Source of the DNA: CBDBJQ01 sp965206405 | GTDB lineage: Bacteria; Pseudomonadota; Alphaproteobacteria; UBA8366 | Length of the DNA: 64,000 bases | Direction: 5' to 3' | Assembly (NCBI GenBank): GCA_965206405.1 | Contig: CBDBJQ010000006.1 | Coordinates: 1,922,001-1,986,000 of the forward strand | Shown here: piece after piece, positions 9,472-18,613 of the stretch | Layout: every line of letters begins with the position of its first letter | Numbering within the stretch: position 1 is the first letter of the stretch | Position numbers and translations under genes: made by a program | The notes under the pieces: model-generated | The model's input: the letters and a program-made list of their open reading frames with translations, nothing else | Databases searched by the model: none | What the model was told of the DNA's origin: nothing

Positions 9472-10410
9472 ATGGACGGAATGATCGAATTTATTCAGCA
9501 GGGCTTCGGGAATCCGGGTCTTGCGGCCCTGCTGAACAACCCTTCCTTTGCCTTCATCCAGTTGGTGAACTCGTTCTCCCAGGGGATGAATCTGTTCATC
9601 ATCGCGGCCGGCCTGTCGCTGATCTTCGGCGTACTGCGGGTCATCAATTTCGCCCACGGTGCCTTCTACATGTTCGGCGCCTACATCATCTATTCCGTGG
9701 CCCAGGAATTCGGGCTGAACTTCTGGGTTGGCGTCATCGCCGCGGGGCTCGGCCTTGCCGTGATGGCGGCGATCATCGAGCGTCTCCTGTTCCGCTTTAT
9801 CTACGACAAGGAGCATTTGATGCAGCTCCTGTTGACCTTTGCCGTCGTCCTTATTCTGGGCGATCTGGCGAAGATCATCTGGGGTACTGACCAGTACACC
9901 GTCTCCTATCCCGCGAACCTGAGTGGCGCCGTCGATCTCGGTGTTGGCATCTATCCCAGCTACCGGCTGCTCCTAGCCTTTCTCGGCCCGCTGATCGCTG
10001 TCGGCCTGTGGCTGTTCGCCGAACACACCCGCTGGGGACGCATGACGCGGGCGGCAACCCAGGACCGCGAAATGCTCGCCGCGCTGGGGATCAACGTACC
10101 GATGATCTACACTGGCGTCTTTATTCTTGGCTCCGCCCTGGCCGGCATCGGCGGCGCGCTCGCCGCACCCTTCAATGCGCCAACACCGGGAATGGATGCT
10201 ACTGTCATCGTCGAGTGCTTTGTCATCGTCATCGTCGGCGGCCTCGGCTCTCTCTGGGGGACATTCATCGGCGCTCTGATTTACGGGCTGGTGTTCAACT
10301 TCGGATCGGTGATTGTGCCCAACTGGCAGGACGTGTTCCCCTTCCTCATCCTCCTCGTTGTGCTGCTCTGGCGGCCCTGGGGCCTGTTCGGCCGGCCGGA
10401 GAACACCTGA
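9472..10410 (+). CDS. livH: Liv-type ABC transporter permease (LivH family)
   Basis: This is one of two inner-membrane permeases of the branched-chain amino acid type importer. The 312-residue protein has about eight hydrophobic segments, the family pattern GLSLIFGVLRVINFAHGAFYMFGA near residue 45, and IVGGLGSLWGTFIGALIYG near 255. It begins with roughly 40 residues not usual for LivH (MDGMIEFIQQGFGNPGLAAL), which look amphipathic; a later start is possible. It ends overlapping the next gene by one base (TGATG). Confidence 0.9.
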   Translation: MDGMIEFIQQGFGNPGLAALLNNPSFAFIQLVNSFSQGMNLFIIAAGLSLIFGVLRVINFAHGAFYMFGAYIIYSVAQEFGLNFWVGVIAAGLGLAVMAAIIERLLFRFIYDKEHLMQLLLTFAVVLILGDLAKIIWGTDQYTVSYPANLSGAVDLGVGIYPSYRLLLAFLGPLIAVGLWLFAEHTRWGRMTRAATQDREMLAALGINVPMIYTGVFILGSALAGIGGALAAPFNAPTPGMDATVIVECFVIVIVGGLGSLWGTFIGALIYGLVFNFGSVIVPNWQDVFPFLILLVVLLWRPWGLFGRPENT

Positions 10411-11405
10411 TGAGCGCGCAGACTCCAACCCCGAACCGAACCCCGCCGCGTACCCCGTCCCTGCCCCCGGCGCCCATGACTCTTGGTACCGCCACCGTCT
10501 GTGCAATCGTTCTGCTCTGTGCGATCGCCGTCCCGCTGGCCGACTCGCGCTATCTCATCGACCTCGTCAACGAGATCATGATCTACGCGCTGTTCGCGCT
10601 GAGCCTGAATGTCCTGATCGGGTATTCCGGCAACGTATCCTTCGGACACGCCGCGTATTTTGCGATCGGCGGCTATACCTGCGCCATCCTGCTGACCACC
10701 TATGGCTGGCCCCTGGCCCCGGCTTTCCTCGCTGCCGTTGCGGCGTCCTGTCTTGCCGCCGGGTTCGTGGCCTATTTCTGCATACGCCTCAACGACATCT
10801 ACTTCGCGATGCTCACCCTCGCCTTCTCCATGCTGGTCTGGGGTGTTGCCTTCAAATGGCGGTCGGTGACCGGCGGCGATGACGGCTTTGTCGGCGTCAG
10901 CGTGCCCGCCTTCATTGAGGGGCGCGTGCCGTTCTATTACTTCACACTCGTCATCATCACCTTCTCGATAGCCGCGCTCTGGGTCATCTGCCACTCGGCC
11001 TTCGGCCAGGCCCTGGTCGCGGTGCGAGAGAACCACGTCCGGGCCGGGTTTGTCGGCATCAACACGCGTCTTATCCGCTGGTCCGCCTTTGTTGTCGCTG
11101 GCACCTTCGCCGGGATCGCCGGCGCGATATTCGGGATGCTTCACCGCGGCATGTACACCGAATCCGCTTTCTGGCCGGAGTCCGCCACCGTCCTGATCAT
11201 GACCCTTCTCGGTGGCATGTACTCCTTCTTCGGCCCAGCCATCGGCGCCGCCACCCTGTTTTTCCTTGAGCGCCTGACCAATGAATACACCGAGTACTGG
11301 CCGCTCGTGCTGGGCCTCATCCTTGTCATGATTCTGCTGTTCCTTCCCGAAGGGCTGGCCGGCCTTGCCCGGGTCGTACGCGAGCGCTTCGCCCGGGAGC
11401 GCTGA
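10410..11405 (+). CDS. livM: Liv-type ABC transporter permease (LivM family)
   Basis: This is the second membrane permease of the transporter. The 331-residue protein has family blocks NVLIGYSGNVSFGHAAYFAIGG near residue 65 and GMYSFFGPAIGAATLFFLE near 270. The ATG at 10410 overlaps the livH stop (TGATG). The first 28 residues are a proline/threonine-rich tail before the first membrane helix, a low-complexity extension of the kind seen at many gene ends in this window. Confidence 0.91.
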   Translation: MSAQTPTPNRTPPRTPSLPPAPMTLGTATVCAIVLLCAIAVPLADSRYLIDLVNEIMIYALFALSLNVLIGYSGNVSFGHAAYFAIGGYTCAILLTTYGWPLAPAFLAAVAASCLAAGFVAYFCIRLNDIYFAMLTLAFSMLVWGVAFKWRSVTGGDDGFVGVSVPAFIEGRVPFYYFTLVIITFSIAALWVICHSAFGQALVAVRENHVRAGFVGINTRLIRWSAFVVAGTFAGIAGAIFGMLHRGMYTESAFWPESATVLIMTLLGGMYSFFGPAIGAATLFFLERLTNEYTEYWPLVLGLILVMILLFLPEGLAGLARVVRERFARER

Positions 11406-11408
11406 GCG

Positions 11409-12158
11409 ATGCTGGTCGTCAAGGATCTGTTCAAACAGTTCGACGGGTTCGTTGCCACAAGGGATGTGGATTTTGAACTCATCAAGGGCGAAAAACACGC
11501 AATCATCGGGCCCAACGGCGCCGGCAAAACCACGTTCTTCAATCTCATCACTGGTCACCTGAAGCCGGATCGCGGCAGCATCCTCTATCAGGGCAGTGAC
11601 ATTGCCGGATGGTCCCCGCACAGGATCGTCAAACTCGGAATCGCCCGCTCGTTCCAGCGCATCAACATCTATCCGCGCATGACCGTCTTCGAAAACGTCC
11701 AGGTCGCCTTGATTGCGCGCGCCGGCCAGCAAGTCAACATGCTGCGACAGGCCGTCCGGCTGCACCGCGGCCAGACCGAGGAGCTGCTCAACACCGTCGG
11801 CCTCCATGATGAAGCCAACGAACTCGCGGGCGAACTCGCCTATGGCAAGCAGAAACAGCTCGAGCTTGCGATCGCGCTGGCGAGGGAACCGCTGGTACTC
11901 CTGCTTGATGAGCCGACAGCCGGAATGTCCCCGGCCGAAACCGAAGAGGCGATGCAGCAGATTCGCAACATCGCCGATGCAAGGAAACTCACCCTTCTGT
12001 TCACCGAGCACGATATGACTGTCGTGTTCGGGATCGCCGACCGGATCTCAGTTCTCCATCTCGGAGAGCTGATCGCGTCCGGCAAGCCGGAAGCCGTGCG
12101 CAACGACCCCGAGGTGAGGCGCATCTATCTGGGAGAGGAACAGAATGCCGCAGCTTGA
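11409..12158 (+). CDS. livG: Liv-type ABC transporter ATPase (LivG family)
   Basis: This cytosolic ATPase pairs with LivF to drive transport. Walker A is GPNGAGKTT near residue 36 and Walker B is LLLDEPTAGMSP near 163. The signature region is GELAYGKQKQLELAIAL, with AYGKQ rather than LSGGQ; SYGxQ-like signatures are usual in LivG. The switch histidine is in FTEHDM. The 249-residue length is normal. It starts 4 nt after the livM stop and overlaps livF by 14 nt. Confidence 0.93.
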   Translation: MLVVKDLFKQFDGFVATRDVDFELIKGEKHAIIGPNGAGKTTFFNLITGHLKPDRGSILYQGSDIAGWSPHRIVKLGIARSFQRINIYPRMTVFENVQVALIARAGQQVNMLRQAVRLHRGQTEELLNTVGLHDEANELAGELAYGKQKQLELAIALAREPLVLLLDEPTAGMSPAETEEAMQQIRNIADARKLTLLFTEHDMTVVFGIADRISVLHLGELIASGKPEAVRNDPEVRRIYLGEEQNAAA

Positions 12159-12849
12159 GATCGCTGATATCCATACCTCGTATGGACTGTCAAAGATCCT
12201 ATTCGGCCTCTCGTTTTCTGTCGAACCTGGAGAATGCATCGCGCTGGTTGGCCGCAACGGTGTCGGCAAGACCACGACGATGCGCAGCATCGTCGGACTG
12301 ACTCCCATCCGACAGGGAAGAATTCTCTGGGAGGAAGCGGATATCAGCCACATGGCTCCGCACCGCATTGCCCAGCTCGGCATCAGCTACGTGCCGGAAG
12401 ACCGCCGGATATTCCCGGAGCTGACAGTCTGGGAGAATCTCGACATCGCCCGACGCGAGAGCGATTCTCCGGATAGCTGGGCCGAGGAGAAGGTATTCCA
12501 GCTGTTCCCCGACCTCGAGGAAATTCAATCCCGGCTAGGCGGCGTACTCTCCGGCGGCCAGCAGCAAATGCTCACCATCGCCCGCGCACTGATGGGTAAT
12601 CCCCGGATACTACTGCTCGACGAACCCTCGGAAGGTCTCGCACCCCGCGTCATCAAGATGCTGCGCGATCAGATTGGCCTGCTGAAAGAGCACGGGATGT
12701 CGATCATCCTCGCCGAGCAGAACCTGGAGTTCGTGCTCGCGCTCAGCGACCACTGCCACATCATGGAAAAGGGCGAGATCCGCCACTCGGGATCAACCGC
12801 CGAGCTGCGGGACAACCGCGATATCTTCGAGCACTACCTCACCTTGTAA
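12145..12849 (+). CDS. livF: Liv-type ABC transporter ATPase (LivF family)
   Basis: This is the second ATPase of the importer, 234 residues. Walker A is GRNGVGKTT near 36, the signature is LSGGQQQML near 134, and Walker B is ILLLDEPSEGLAP near 154. It overlaps livG and closes the operon. The 45 bp to the convergent DUF177 gene hold a 12-bp palindrome (CTCCGGCCGGAG near 12875) that could help termination, but no T-tract follows. Confidence 0.93.
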   Translation: MPQLEIADIHTSYGLSKILFGLSFSVEPGECIALVGRNGVGKTTTMRSIVGLTPIRQGRILWEEADISHMAPHRIAQLGISYVPEDRRIFPELTVWENLDIARRESDSPDSWAEEKVFQLFPDLEEIQSRLGGVLSGGQQQMLTIARALMGNPRILLLDEPSEGLAPRVIKMLRDQIGLLKEHGMSIILAEQNLEFVLALSDHCHIMEKGEIRHSGSTAELRDNRDIFEHYLTL

Positions 12850-12894
12850 AGCCCGCTACTGAAGCAGCATCTCCCTCCGGCCGGAGTCAGGTCG

Positions 12895-13461
12895 TTACTT
12901 GTCGGGTTTCAAGAGTTCCGACAGGCCCGCAAAGGGCCCGCCGGTGTCCTTATCCGACGCTGCTGTTTCCGGCAGGACCGCATCCGGCTTGCGCGGATAG
13001 GGATCGAGATACAGCGACAGGCATTGGGCGATGATCTCCCCGAGATCGATCGCATCGCCTTCGAGAATCTCGTAGGCCGCCATATCCTCATCTTCCGGCG
13101 CATCCTCCAGATCTTCCGGATTCAGGAAGAACCGCTCATCGATCGTGTTTTCAACCACGGCATCGAAAGGCTCGAGCGTGACACTGCATTGCTGGACCAC
13201 CGAGGCGCTGAACCGCCCTTTCACCACCAGCGTTTCGCTTTCGGTCAGAAACACCTCGGCCTCGGCCTCAAGCGAATGCATCCCAAGAATCCCGAAGCGG
13301 GACACCAGGGCGGCACACTCTCCTTCCGTCGCCTCGAGTGCGCGGGTGATGTGTTCGCGTTCCTCGACATCCCGTAGGGAAAGTGGGCGGGAGAATTCAG
13401 GCGCTACGGCGACGTCTCCAGCGGCGACGTCTCCAGCGGCATCTTCGGCTGCCATCGTCAC
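12895..13461 (-). CDS. yceD: DUF177 (YceD) family protein
   Basis: DUF177/YceD proteins are small acidic proteins usually encoded with rpmF and plsX, with a role in 23S rRNA maturation reported for some members. Here 188 residues include the family region VVQQCSVTLEPFDAVVENTIDERF near 85-110 and the acidic stretch PEDLEDAPEDEDMAAYEI. The likely start is GTG at 13461, which overlaps the stop of the chaperone gene as GTGA; ATG at 13455 is an alternative. The N-terminus carries a duplicated five-residue unit (AAGDV twice). No rpmF or plsX follows; a convergent Liv operon stands there instead. Confidence 0.85.
   Translation of the reverse strand: MTMAAEDAAGDVAAGDVAVAPEFSRPLSLRDVEEREHITRALEATEGECAALVSRFGILGMHSLEAEAEVFLTESETLVVKGRFSASVVQQCSVTLEPFDAVVENTIDERFFLNPEDLEDAPEDEDMAAYEILEGDAIDLGEIIAQCLSLYLDPYPRKPDAVLPETAASDKDTGGPFAGLSELLKPDK
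13411..13440. repeat. 15-bp tandem duplication in the DUF177 N-terminus
   Basis: GACGTCTCCAGCGGC occurs twice without mismatch and adds five codons (AAGDV on the coding strand) just after the start of the DUF177 gene. Confidence 0.9.
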
Positions 13462-14153
13462 ACCGGCCCGGCATCGCAGCCTGGATCGGTGCCGGAACCC
13501 AAAATGTCAGGCGCATGAAACGGATCCCGATCGGCCGCAATCTCTGCGGCAGGGCGCACCGCTAGCCTTGTAAATTCACGCCGGATATAGGTTGCCAGCG
13601 CGGCAAGCCGTTCGGTTCCAGGATCGTCCGCATCCGCATAGAGAGACTGCCGGAGTGCTTCCTCCAGCGTCTTGGGTCCGGCATCGGTATCGGCCACACT
13701 CGCACCCTCGATGAGGTCGGCCTCGATGAGGTCAGTATAGATTCCAAGGCGCTGGTACAGTCGCCCCGTCAGTTTGCGAACCTGGCGGCCGATCGACAGA
13801 TCCCCGATTCCCGCTTCCCGCAAATTGCGGTCGACATCCGTTACGAGTTCCTCGGAGAGCGCCCGGGAAACACGTGTCATGCCCCGCTCCCCGCGAAACC
13901 GGTGCATCAAAAGAAACGCATGGATGATGATCAGTTCAAATCGGCCATCGGCCGTGTCGGGGGCGCGAAACTCCCGATAAAACACCGGCGCCCGCGCCTG
14001 GGAAACCACACCCGCATAGAGTTGCCGTGCGGTCCGCTTCGCCCGCAGGCCCGGCAACACCCCACCGAAGCGAAACATGCCAAACCCTGCCTTGCTCTCC
14101 GCTGGCTCGCTTGTTGCCTGCTTGCTGGCTCCTGCAACGCCGCTATTGGTCAT
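13458..14153 (-). CDS. Ubiquinol-cytochrome c chaperone (CBP3-like)
   Basis: This is related to mitochondrial Cbp3/UQCC1, which assists cytochrome bc1 assembly. The conserved core LYAGVVSQARAPVFYREFRAPDTADGRFELI is followed by a helical block containing HAFLLMHRFRG and the C-terminal ALATYIRREFTRL. The ATG of MTNSGVAG at 14153 has a strong GGAGGGCGAG ribosome-binding site. An upstream frame to 14273 lacks one and overlaps the divergent bamE-like gene. This gives 231 residues with a variable first 40. It is coupled to the DUF177 gene by a GTGA overlap, and this pairing is common in alphaproteobacteria. Confidence 0.88.
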   Translation of the reverse strand: MTNSGVAGASKQATSEPAESKAGFGMFRFGGVLPGLRAKRTARQLYAGVVSQARAPVFYREFRAPDTADGRFELIIIHAFLLMHRFRGERGMTRVSRALSEELVTDVDRNLREAGIGDLSIGRQVRKLTGRLYQRLGIYTDLIEADLIEGASVADTDAGPKTLEEALRQSLYADADDPGTERLAALATYIRREFTRLAVRPAAEIAADRDPFHAPDILGSGTDPGCDAGPV

Positions 14154-14227
14154 CTCGCCCTCCAGCCCATAAAATAACACTGGCGAATGACTACCCGGAA
14201 CCCCTACGCGACCGAAGCGGAAGAACG

Positions 14228-14731
14228 ATGTCAGACATGCCAAGCCCGAATTTCGCACTCGAATATTCTGCATCCGGGCATCCGGCTGTCATGGCCACAA
14301 TCCCGATTCTGTTTCTTGTCGCCGCTCTTGCTGTCACGGCCTGCACACCACGTTCCGTCATCCGCGGTCACATCGTCGCCGAGAGCAAGGTCGAAAAGCT
14401 CGAGGTCGGAGTCCACAGCCAGGCCTACGTTCGCGAACTGCTTGGCTCACCGCAGAAAGTAGCCCTGTTTGACGGCGTGAGATGGTACTACATCGGTCGT
14501 CATGGAAAACAGCTGGCCTTCTTCGAGGAAGAGGTCATAAAGCAGAAGATTGTCGGCATCCACTTCGACAGCAACAACATCATCAGCGAGATCGAAGAGC
14601 TCGACAAAGATGACAGCCAGACCGTCGCCATGACCAAGCGTGTAACGCCGACCGCCGGCAAGGAGCTCGGGTTCATCGAGCAGGCCATCGCCAACATCGG
14701 CCGCTTCCGCCAGAAGGCCGCGCAGCCCTAA
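14228..14731 (+). CDS. bamE: BamE/SmpA-like outer-membrane lipoprotein
   Basis: This is a probable accessory lipoprotein of the BAM complex, which inserts beta-barrels into the outer membrane. A hydrophobic segment ending in the lipobox AVTAC is followed by GHIVAESKVEKLEVGVHSQA and LLGSPQKVALFDGVRWYYIG, the usual SmpA/BamE pattern. The ATG at 14228 has GGAAG upstream but puts 21 residues before the signal peptide. ATG at 14291 (MATIPILF) would give a shorter signal without positive charge. It diverges from the CBP3-like gene with a 74-bp gap. Confidence 0.85.
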   Translation: MSDMPSPNFALEYSASGHPAVMATIPILFLVAALAVTACTPRSVIRGHIVAESKVEKLEVGVHSQAYVRELLGSPQKVALFDGVRWYYIGRHGKQLAFFEEEVIKQKIVGIHFDSNNIISEIEELDKDDSQTVAMTKRVTPTAGKELGFIEQAIANIGRFRQKAAQP

Positions 14732-14795
14732 CCCGCTACCCTCACGCGTCGCCGGTCAGTGCACCAGCGACACGCGACGCACGATCGCAGAACGA

Positions 14796-16880
14796 TCAAG
14801 CCGCAAGCTGTGTGAGCAGCAGAAGGGCCACGATGTTGGTAATCTTGATCATCGGATTGATGGCCGGGCCGGCGGTGTCCTTGTAGGGATCGCCGACGGT
14901 GTCTCCGGTCACGGCCGCCTTGTGCGCCTCCGATCCCTTGCCACCGTGATTGCCGTCCTCGATGAACTTCTTGGCGTTGTCCCAGGCACCACCGCCGGCA
15001 GTCATCGAAATGGCAACGAACAGTCCCGTGACGATCACGCCAAGCAGCATCGCACCGACCGCAGCAAAAGCTGACGCCCGACCGCTGACCAGATCGACAA
15101 TAACGAACAGAACCAGCGGGCTGAGAACGGGCAGGAGCGAGGGCACGATCATTTCCCGGATCGCATAGCGAGTCAGCATGTCGACACAGGTGCCGTATTC
15201 CGGCTTCGCCGTGCCCTCCATGATTCCGGGGATCTCCTTGAATTGGCGGCGAACCTCCATTACCACGGCGCCGCCGGCGCGACCGACCGCCGTCATACCA
15301 AGAGCACCAAATAGGTAGGGAAGCAGTCCGCCGATGAACAGGCCAATCACGACATAGGGATTACCGAGCGAGAAATCGACCTGGATGTCGCCGAAGAACC
15401 GCTCCAGATCGGCCGTATAGGCCGCGAACAGCACCAGGGCGCCGAGGCCCGCCGAGCCAATCGCGTATCCCTTGGTAACCGCCTTGGTGGTATTGCCGAC
15501 CGCATCGAGCGCATCCGTCGTGTTGCGGACATTCGCCTCGAGCTCGGCCATTTCTGCAATGCCTCCGGCGTTATCGGTAACCGGACCATAGGCATCGAGA
15601 GCGATCACCATGCCGGCCAACGCCAGCATCGCCGTCACCGCGATGGCGATGCCGATCAGACCGGCGAGATGGTAGGTTCCGGCGATGGTGACACAGATCA
15701 GTACCGCGGGAATCGCCGTTGCTTCCATCGAGACCGCAAGGCCTTGGATGACGTTCGTGCCGTGTCCGGTCTCGGAGGCCCGCGCCACCGACTGCACGGG
15801 GCGATAGTTGGTTCCCGTGTAGTACTCGGTAACCCAGACGATCAGAGCCGTCAGCACGAGGCCGGCGATGCCGCACCACATCAGGTCAAACCCGGTGAAA
15901 TCCGCGCCGGCCATGGTCATTTCCGTGCCGAGGCCGATGACATGGTCCGTGATCGGCCACAGCAGCACCGCAGAGATGATGGCGCTGCCAAAAAATCCCT
16001 TGTAAAGGGCGCCCATGATGTTGCCGCTGGAACCGACGCGGACGAAAAACGTCGAGACGATCGAGGCCACGAGGCAGGCGCCGCCGATGGCCATCGGATA
16101 GAGAAGGAAGGCATCAAGAGCGATGCCGCCGATGCCATAGATCAGGGCCAGGACCATCGTCGCGCCGACAGTCACCACATAGGTCTCGAACAGATCGGCC
16201 GCCATACCGGCGCAGTCACCGACATTGTCGCCGACATTGTCCGCGATCACCGCCGGGTTCCTCGGGTCGTCCTCGGGAATGCCCGCCTCGACCTTGCCGA
16301 CGAGATCGGCGCCAACATCAGCTCCCTTGGTGAAAATACCGCCACCGAGACGGGCAAAGATCGAGATCAGGGACGCACCGAAGGCAAGGCCGATGAGGCC
16401 GCTGATCAGATGCTTATCAGCGGCACCGGCGCCGACCATGTAGCCGTAATATAGAGAGATTGCGAGTAGGGCGAGGCCGGCGACCAGCATGCCCGTAACG
16501 GCGCCGGAGCGGAACGATATGGCGAGCCCCCTCGCCAGCCCCTCGCGTGCCGCTTCGGCCGTGCGCACATTGGCGCGAACCGAAATCAGCATGCCGATAT
16601 AGCCGGCTGCACCGGAGAGCACAGCGCCAACGATGAAACCGATTCCGGCATAGTGATCCAGGACAAGGAAAAGAATTACGGCGACGACCACACCGACGGC
16701 CCCGACCGTGCTGTATTGCCGGTTCAGATAGGCCTTGGCGCCTTCCTGGATGGCGGCGGCGATCTCCTGCATCCGCTCGTTGCCAGGACTCGCTGCCAGG
16801 ACCGATCGACCCGCGAGAACCCCATAGATCACCGCGGCCACACCGCAGGCGACGACAAGCATCAGTAATGTCGACATCAT
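14796..16880 (-). CDS. hppA: Proton-translocating membrane pyrophosphatase
   Basis: This enzyme couples pyrophosphate hydrolysis to proton pumping across the inner membrane. The 694-residue protein has about 16 membrane segments. The substrate motif is DVGADLVGKVE near residue 190, followed by DDPRNPAVIADNVGDNVGDCAG and a C-terminal block GDTVGDPYKDTAGPAINP. The stretch NTTKAVTKGYAIGSAGLGAL has lysine where potassium-dependent enzymes have alanine, so this is the K+-independent H+ type, as in Rhodospirillum rubrum. The 200 bp upstream to the next gene show no clear signal. Confidence 0.96.
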   Translation of the reverse strand: MMSTLLMLVVACGVAAVIYGVLAGRSVLAASPGNERMQEIAAAIQEGAKAYLNRQYSTVGAVGVVVAVILFLVLDHYAGIGFIVGAVLSGAAGYIGMLISVRANVRTAEAAREGLARGLAISFRSGAVTGMLVAGLALLAISLYYGYMVGAGAADKHLISGLIGLAFGASLISIFARLGGGIFTKGADVGADLVGKVEAGIPEDDPRNPAVIADNVGDNVGDCAGMAADLFETYVVTVGATMVLALIYGIGGIALDAFLLYPMAIGGACLVASIVSTFFVRVGSSGNIMGALYKGFFGSAIISAVLLWPITDHVIGLGTEMTMAGADFTGFDLMWCGIAGLVLTALIVWVTEYYTGTNYRPVQSVARASETGHGTNVIQGLAVSMEATAIPAVLICVTIAGTYHLAGLIGIAIAVTAMLALAGMVIALDAYGPVTDNAGGIAEMAELEANVRNTTDALDAVGNTTKAVTKGYAIGSAGLGALVLFAAYTADLERFFGDIQVDFSLGNPYVVIGLFIGGLLPYLFGALGMTAVGRAGGAVVMEVRRQFKEIPGIMEGTAKPEYGTCVDMLTRYAIREMIVPSLLPVLSPLVLFVIVDLVSGRASAFAAVGAMLLGVIVTGLFVAISMTAGGGAWDNAKKFIEDGNHGGKGSEAHKAAVTGDTVGDPYKDTAGPAINPMIKITNIVALLLLTQLAA

Positions 16881-17081
16881 TCACTCATATCTGTTTTTTG
16901 TTGATGGACTACAGGCCGCAGCGCTGTTCCGGCTTTTATCCAGCAGGCCTCTGAACGCGCGATACGCGCCCGGATACCCCGGCCTCATGGTGCGCCCGTA
17001 TGCCAGAGTCCCGGTGCAAAGGCAATCGCCAAGCCGCCGACACAACTATCACCACGGTTGCAAATGAACCGCAATTTTCGA

Positions 17082-17783
17082 TCAAACGCCGAGATGGCGA
17101 GCCAGACGCTCGGGATCAGCCATCAGCTCGGCGCTATCGCCAGTGAACACGATCTTACCCTTCACCAGGATGTGGTGGCGGTCGGCGATCCGGGCCAGCG
17201 CCGCGACATTCTTATCGACGATGATGGCCGAGATTCCGGTCTTCTTCACCTGCTCGAGGACCCGCCAGATATCGTCCCTCACCAGCGGTGCCAGCCCTTC
17301 GGTTGCCTCGTCCAGAATAAGTAGCCGGGGATTCGTCATCAGGGCCCGACCGATCGCCAGCATCTGCTGTTCACCGCCTGACAGGGTGTCGGCGGCCATG
17401 CCGTCGCGGGCGGACAGTTTCGGAAAAATCGCGTAGATTCGGTCCAGGGTCCACGGTTCGACGCCGGGGTTCCTGTTGGCCGCGGTCGCAACGAGGTTCT
17501 CGCGCACCGTCAGATTCGGAAACACCTGCCGGCCTTCCGGGACATAGCCGATTCCGGCTCGGGCAATCCTGTGCGGGGTGGCGTTCTGGATCTCCTGGCC
17601 CTCGAAGGCGATGCGCCCCTCGCGGCGCGGAACCAGCCCCATGATGGCGTTCAAGGCCGTCGTCTTGCCCATGCCGTTGCGCCCTATCAGAGTCACAACC
17701 TCCCCGGCCAAAACCCGGAAATCTATGCCGTGCAGGATCGGTTGGAGGCCGTAGAAGGCCTGGAGTCTGCTGACTTCAAGCAT
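17082..17783 (-). CDS. livF: Liv-type ABC transporter ATPase (LivF family), second system
   Basis: This ATPase belongs to the second Liv importer of the window. The 233-residue protein has Walker A GRNGMGKTT near 34, signature LSGGEQQML near 133 and Walker B LLILDEATEGLAP near 153, with A in place of the usual P after DE. It is the last gene of a five-gene minus-strand operon. Its start codon lies directly beside an 18-bp tandem repeat that joins it to livG. Confidence 0.92.
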   Translation of the reverse strand: MLEVSRLQAFYGLQPILHGIDFRVLAGEVVTLIGRNGMGKTTALNAIMGLVPRREGRIAFEGQEIQNATPHRIARAGIGYVPEGRQVFPNLTVRENLVATAANRNPGVEPWTLDRIYAIFPKLSARDGMAADTLSGGEQQMLAIGRALMTNPRLLILDEATEGLAPLVRDDIWRVLEQVKKTGISAIIVDKNVAALARIADRHHILVKGKIVFTGDSAELMADPERLARHLGV

Positions 17784-17856
17784 GGTCGGTCGGCTCGGGC
17801 ATGTCGGTCGGCTCGGGCATGTCGGTCGGCTCGGGCATGTTGGTGGTTTCAGGCAT
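17776..17856 (-). CDS. Possible bridging peptide translated through the livG-livF repeat
   Basis: A 26-codon frame starts at an ATG inside the last codons of livG and reads MPETTN followed by three copies of MPEPTD, then HA and stop. The stop TGA lies inside the first codons of livF (ATGCTTGA). Every repeat unit adds six codons, so the frame survives copy-number change. It could act only to carry ribosomes from livG to livF. There is no proof of translation. Confidence 0.3.
   Translation of the reverse strand: MPETTNMPEPTDMPEPTDMPEPTDHA
17785..17856. repeat. 18-bp tandem repeat, four copies, at the livG/livF junction
   Basis: Units GTCGGTCGGCTCGGGCAT occupy 17785-17802, 17803-17820 and 17821-17838 without mismatch. 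A diverged fourth copy at 17839-17856 contains the livG stop codon. The array therefore fills the whole livG-livF gap, ending one base from the livF start codon. Confidence 0.93.
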
Positions 17857-18613
17857 GCCCGGCTCCCTCGCCACCGAGATAAGCCTGCCTGACTTCGGGG
17901 TCGACGCGAATCTCCTCCGGGCTTCCAGTGCGGATCACGCGGCCGTCGACCAGCACCGTAATCCTGTCGGCGAGAGCGAACACCGCGTCCATATCGTGCT
18001 CGATCAGGAGAATTGCGTGCTTGGCCCGAAGCCCGGCGACAATCTCCACCATCCGCTCCGATTCCCGGGGCCCCAGCCCCGCCATCGGCTCATCGAGCAA
18101 AAGCAGCGACGGCTGGCAGGCCAGCGTGATCGCGATTTCAAGCAGCCGATGCTCGCCATGGGACAGCATGTCAGCGCGTTTCCCCGCCGCCGCGTCGAGG
18201 CCAACCGCCGCAAGGAACTCGCGGGCCGGTTCGGTCAAGATGGGATCCCCGCGTCCGGCCTGCCAGAAACGATGCAGGGAACTACCTTGCGTTGCCTGGA
18301 CTGCGAGAGATACGTTTTCGAGCATCGTCATTTCAGAAAACACGCTGGTGATCTGAAACGAGCGCGCAATGCCAATCCGGGTCCGTTCATGGACCGGCAG
18401 TTGGGTTACATCCCGACCCTTGAAGACAATGCTTCCGGCGTCGGCCGCCAGTGCACCGCTCAGCAGGGATATCAGGGTTGTCTTGCCGGCCCCGTTCGGG
18501 CCGATGACAGCGTGGATTTCCCGCTCCCTGACGTCGAGATCCACAGAATCGACTGCAGCGACCCCACCGAAACGCTTCGAGAGACCGGAGACTGCGAGCA
18601 GGACCGCGCTCAT
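17849..18613 (-). CDS. livG: Liv-type ABC transporter ATPase (LivG family), second system
   Basis: This is a 254-residue ATPase. Walker A is GPNGAGKTT near 39, Walker B LLLDEPMAGLGP near 162, and the switch histidine is in LIEHDM. The signature region reads LSHGEHRLLEIA, with H in place of the second G of LSGG, a common LivG variant. It overlaps livM by 4 nt at its start. Its stop codon lies in the 18-bp repeat. Confidence 0.92.
   Translation of the reverse strand: MSAVLLAVSGLSKRFGGVAAVDSVDLDVREREIHAVIGPNGAGKTTLISLLSGALAADAGSIVFKGRDVTQLPVHERTRIGIARSFQITSVFSEMTMLENVSLAVQATQGSSLHRFWQAGRGDPILTEPAREFLAAVGLDAAAGKRADMLSHGEHRLLEIAITLACQPSLLLLDEPMAGLGPRESERMVEIVAGLRAKHAILLIEHDMDAVFALADRITVLVDGRVIRTGSPEEIRVDPEVRQAYLGGEGAGHA

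Noticed and set aside
8137..9816. A 559-codon open frame on the minus strand opposite the first Liv binding-protein gene
   Set aside because: It is the antisense shadow of livK and livH in high-G+C DNA, with a low-complexity composition rich in D, G, V and H and no family resemblance.
10281..12011. A 576-codon minus-strand frame across livM and livG
   Set aside because: Antisense of clear ABC transporter genes; no conserved motif, and overlaps several coding genes.
12865..12885. The palindrome CTCCGGCCGGAG as a strong terminator for the first Liv operon
   Set aside because: There is no loop or T-run; it was noted only as a possible minor stop signal.
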